A stretch of DNA of 64,000 bases. Origin: Clostridium pascui. GTDB taxonomy: Bacteria > Bacillota > Clostridia > Clostridiales > Clostridiaceae. The position numbers were made by a program, and so were the translations under genes. This document shows positions 63,889 to 64,000 of this stretch, in pieces. The stretch covers positions 43,957 to 107,956 of the forward strand of contig NZ_JAFBDB010000009.1 of the NCBI RefSeq assembly GCF_016908015.1, read 5' to 3'. A model generated the notes under the pieces. It was not told the origin of the DNA, ran no database searches, and saw only the letters and a program-made list of their open reading frames with translations. Each line of letters begins with the position of its first letter. The stretch's first letter is position 1.

Positions 63889-64000
63889 AAAGTCGCTTGG
63901 AGCGACAGGGTCTTTGAAAATTGAACAGAGAATAGAAACCAGTCAATTACTTAACAGTTAAATGTTAAGAAACGCGATGAGCGAAACAGATTAAACTTTT
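63889..64000 (+). other. rRNA operon leader (16S gene beyond the window)
   Basis: A GTCGCTTGGAGCGAC hairpin (63892-63906) and GGTCTTTGAAAATTGAACAG (63909-63928) match the box A-type antitermination and processing leader that precedes 16S rRNA in Firmicutes. No mature rRNA sequence begins before the end of the window. Confidence 0.75.

Noticed and set aside
63737..63946. 69-residue minus-strand frame over the rRNA promoter and leader
   Set aside because: The region is explained by tandem rRNA promoters and leader elements; no ribosome binding site.

Overview
The window looks like a chromosomal segment of a low-GC, spore-forming anaerobe of the Clostridium sensu stricto type. The base composition is strongly AT-rich. 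Sporulation and spore genes are present (spoVG, spoVT, spoVB, spoIIE, yabP, yabQ, a SleC-type cortex-lytic enzyme, a SpoIID-type protein), as are an [FeFe]-hydrogenase-like protein and a T-box leader. The gene order pth-mfd-prsA-spoVT-spoVB-mazG-hup-rqcP-yabP-yabQ-divIC-yabR-(tRNAs)-spoIIE-tilS-hpt-ftsH is the conserved Bacillus/Clostridium block. No species name can be supported from the sequence alone.

Layout. Positions 1-3512 (+) hold a compact, visibly GC-richer operon: a WbqC-family protein (5' end cut by the window edge), a CgeB-like glycosyltransferase, an LpxC-family deacetylase and an ATP-grasp ligase. Positions 3574-7413 (-) hold rlmH, a SEC-C protein, a GerMN lipoprotein, walJ and murA. 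Positions 7.6-10.5 kb hold a small DUF1540 protein, a 2H-phosphoesterase-like protein and a long glutamine synthetase. Positions 10.7-29.1 kb are a mixed region: DUF3783, an XRE/S24-like regulator, SleC, a SpoIID-like protein, PAP2, two radical SAM proteins, a YkvI-type transporter, a lipoprotein, a sugar-ABC ATPase with a PucR-type regulator, ComB, an RlmI-like methyltransferase, a HAD phosphatase, an [FeFe]-hydrogenase-like protein, tRNA-Pro, and murC.

Positions 29.3-36.5 kb (+) hold purR-spoVG-glmU-prs, then a two-component system with an HtrA protease. Positions 36.7-55.3 kb are the conserved pth-to-ftsH block, interrupted by six tRNA genes that form an exact tandem duplication of a Leu/fMet/Met unit. 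Positions 55.4-63.6 kb hold a thioesterase, coaX, dusB, greA, lysS, tRNA-Asn, a T-box-controlled glycyl-tRNA synthetase and murD. The last 400 bases are the promoter and leader of an rRNA operon whose 16S gene lies just beyond the window.

The genes combine into cell-wall precursor synthesis (glmU, murA, murC, murD), translation and RNA maintenance (rlmH, pth, tilS, dusB, lysS, glyS, tRNAs), nucleotide supply (prs, purR, hpt) and sporulation. The least ordinary content is the LpxC-containing operon at the left edge, which abuts the 3' end of rlmH, and a candidate C-rich small RNA between glyS and murD.
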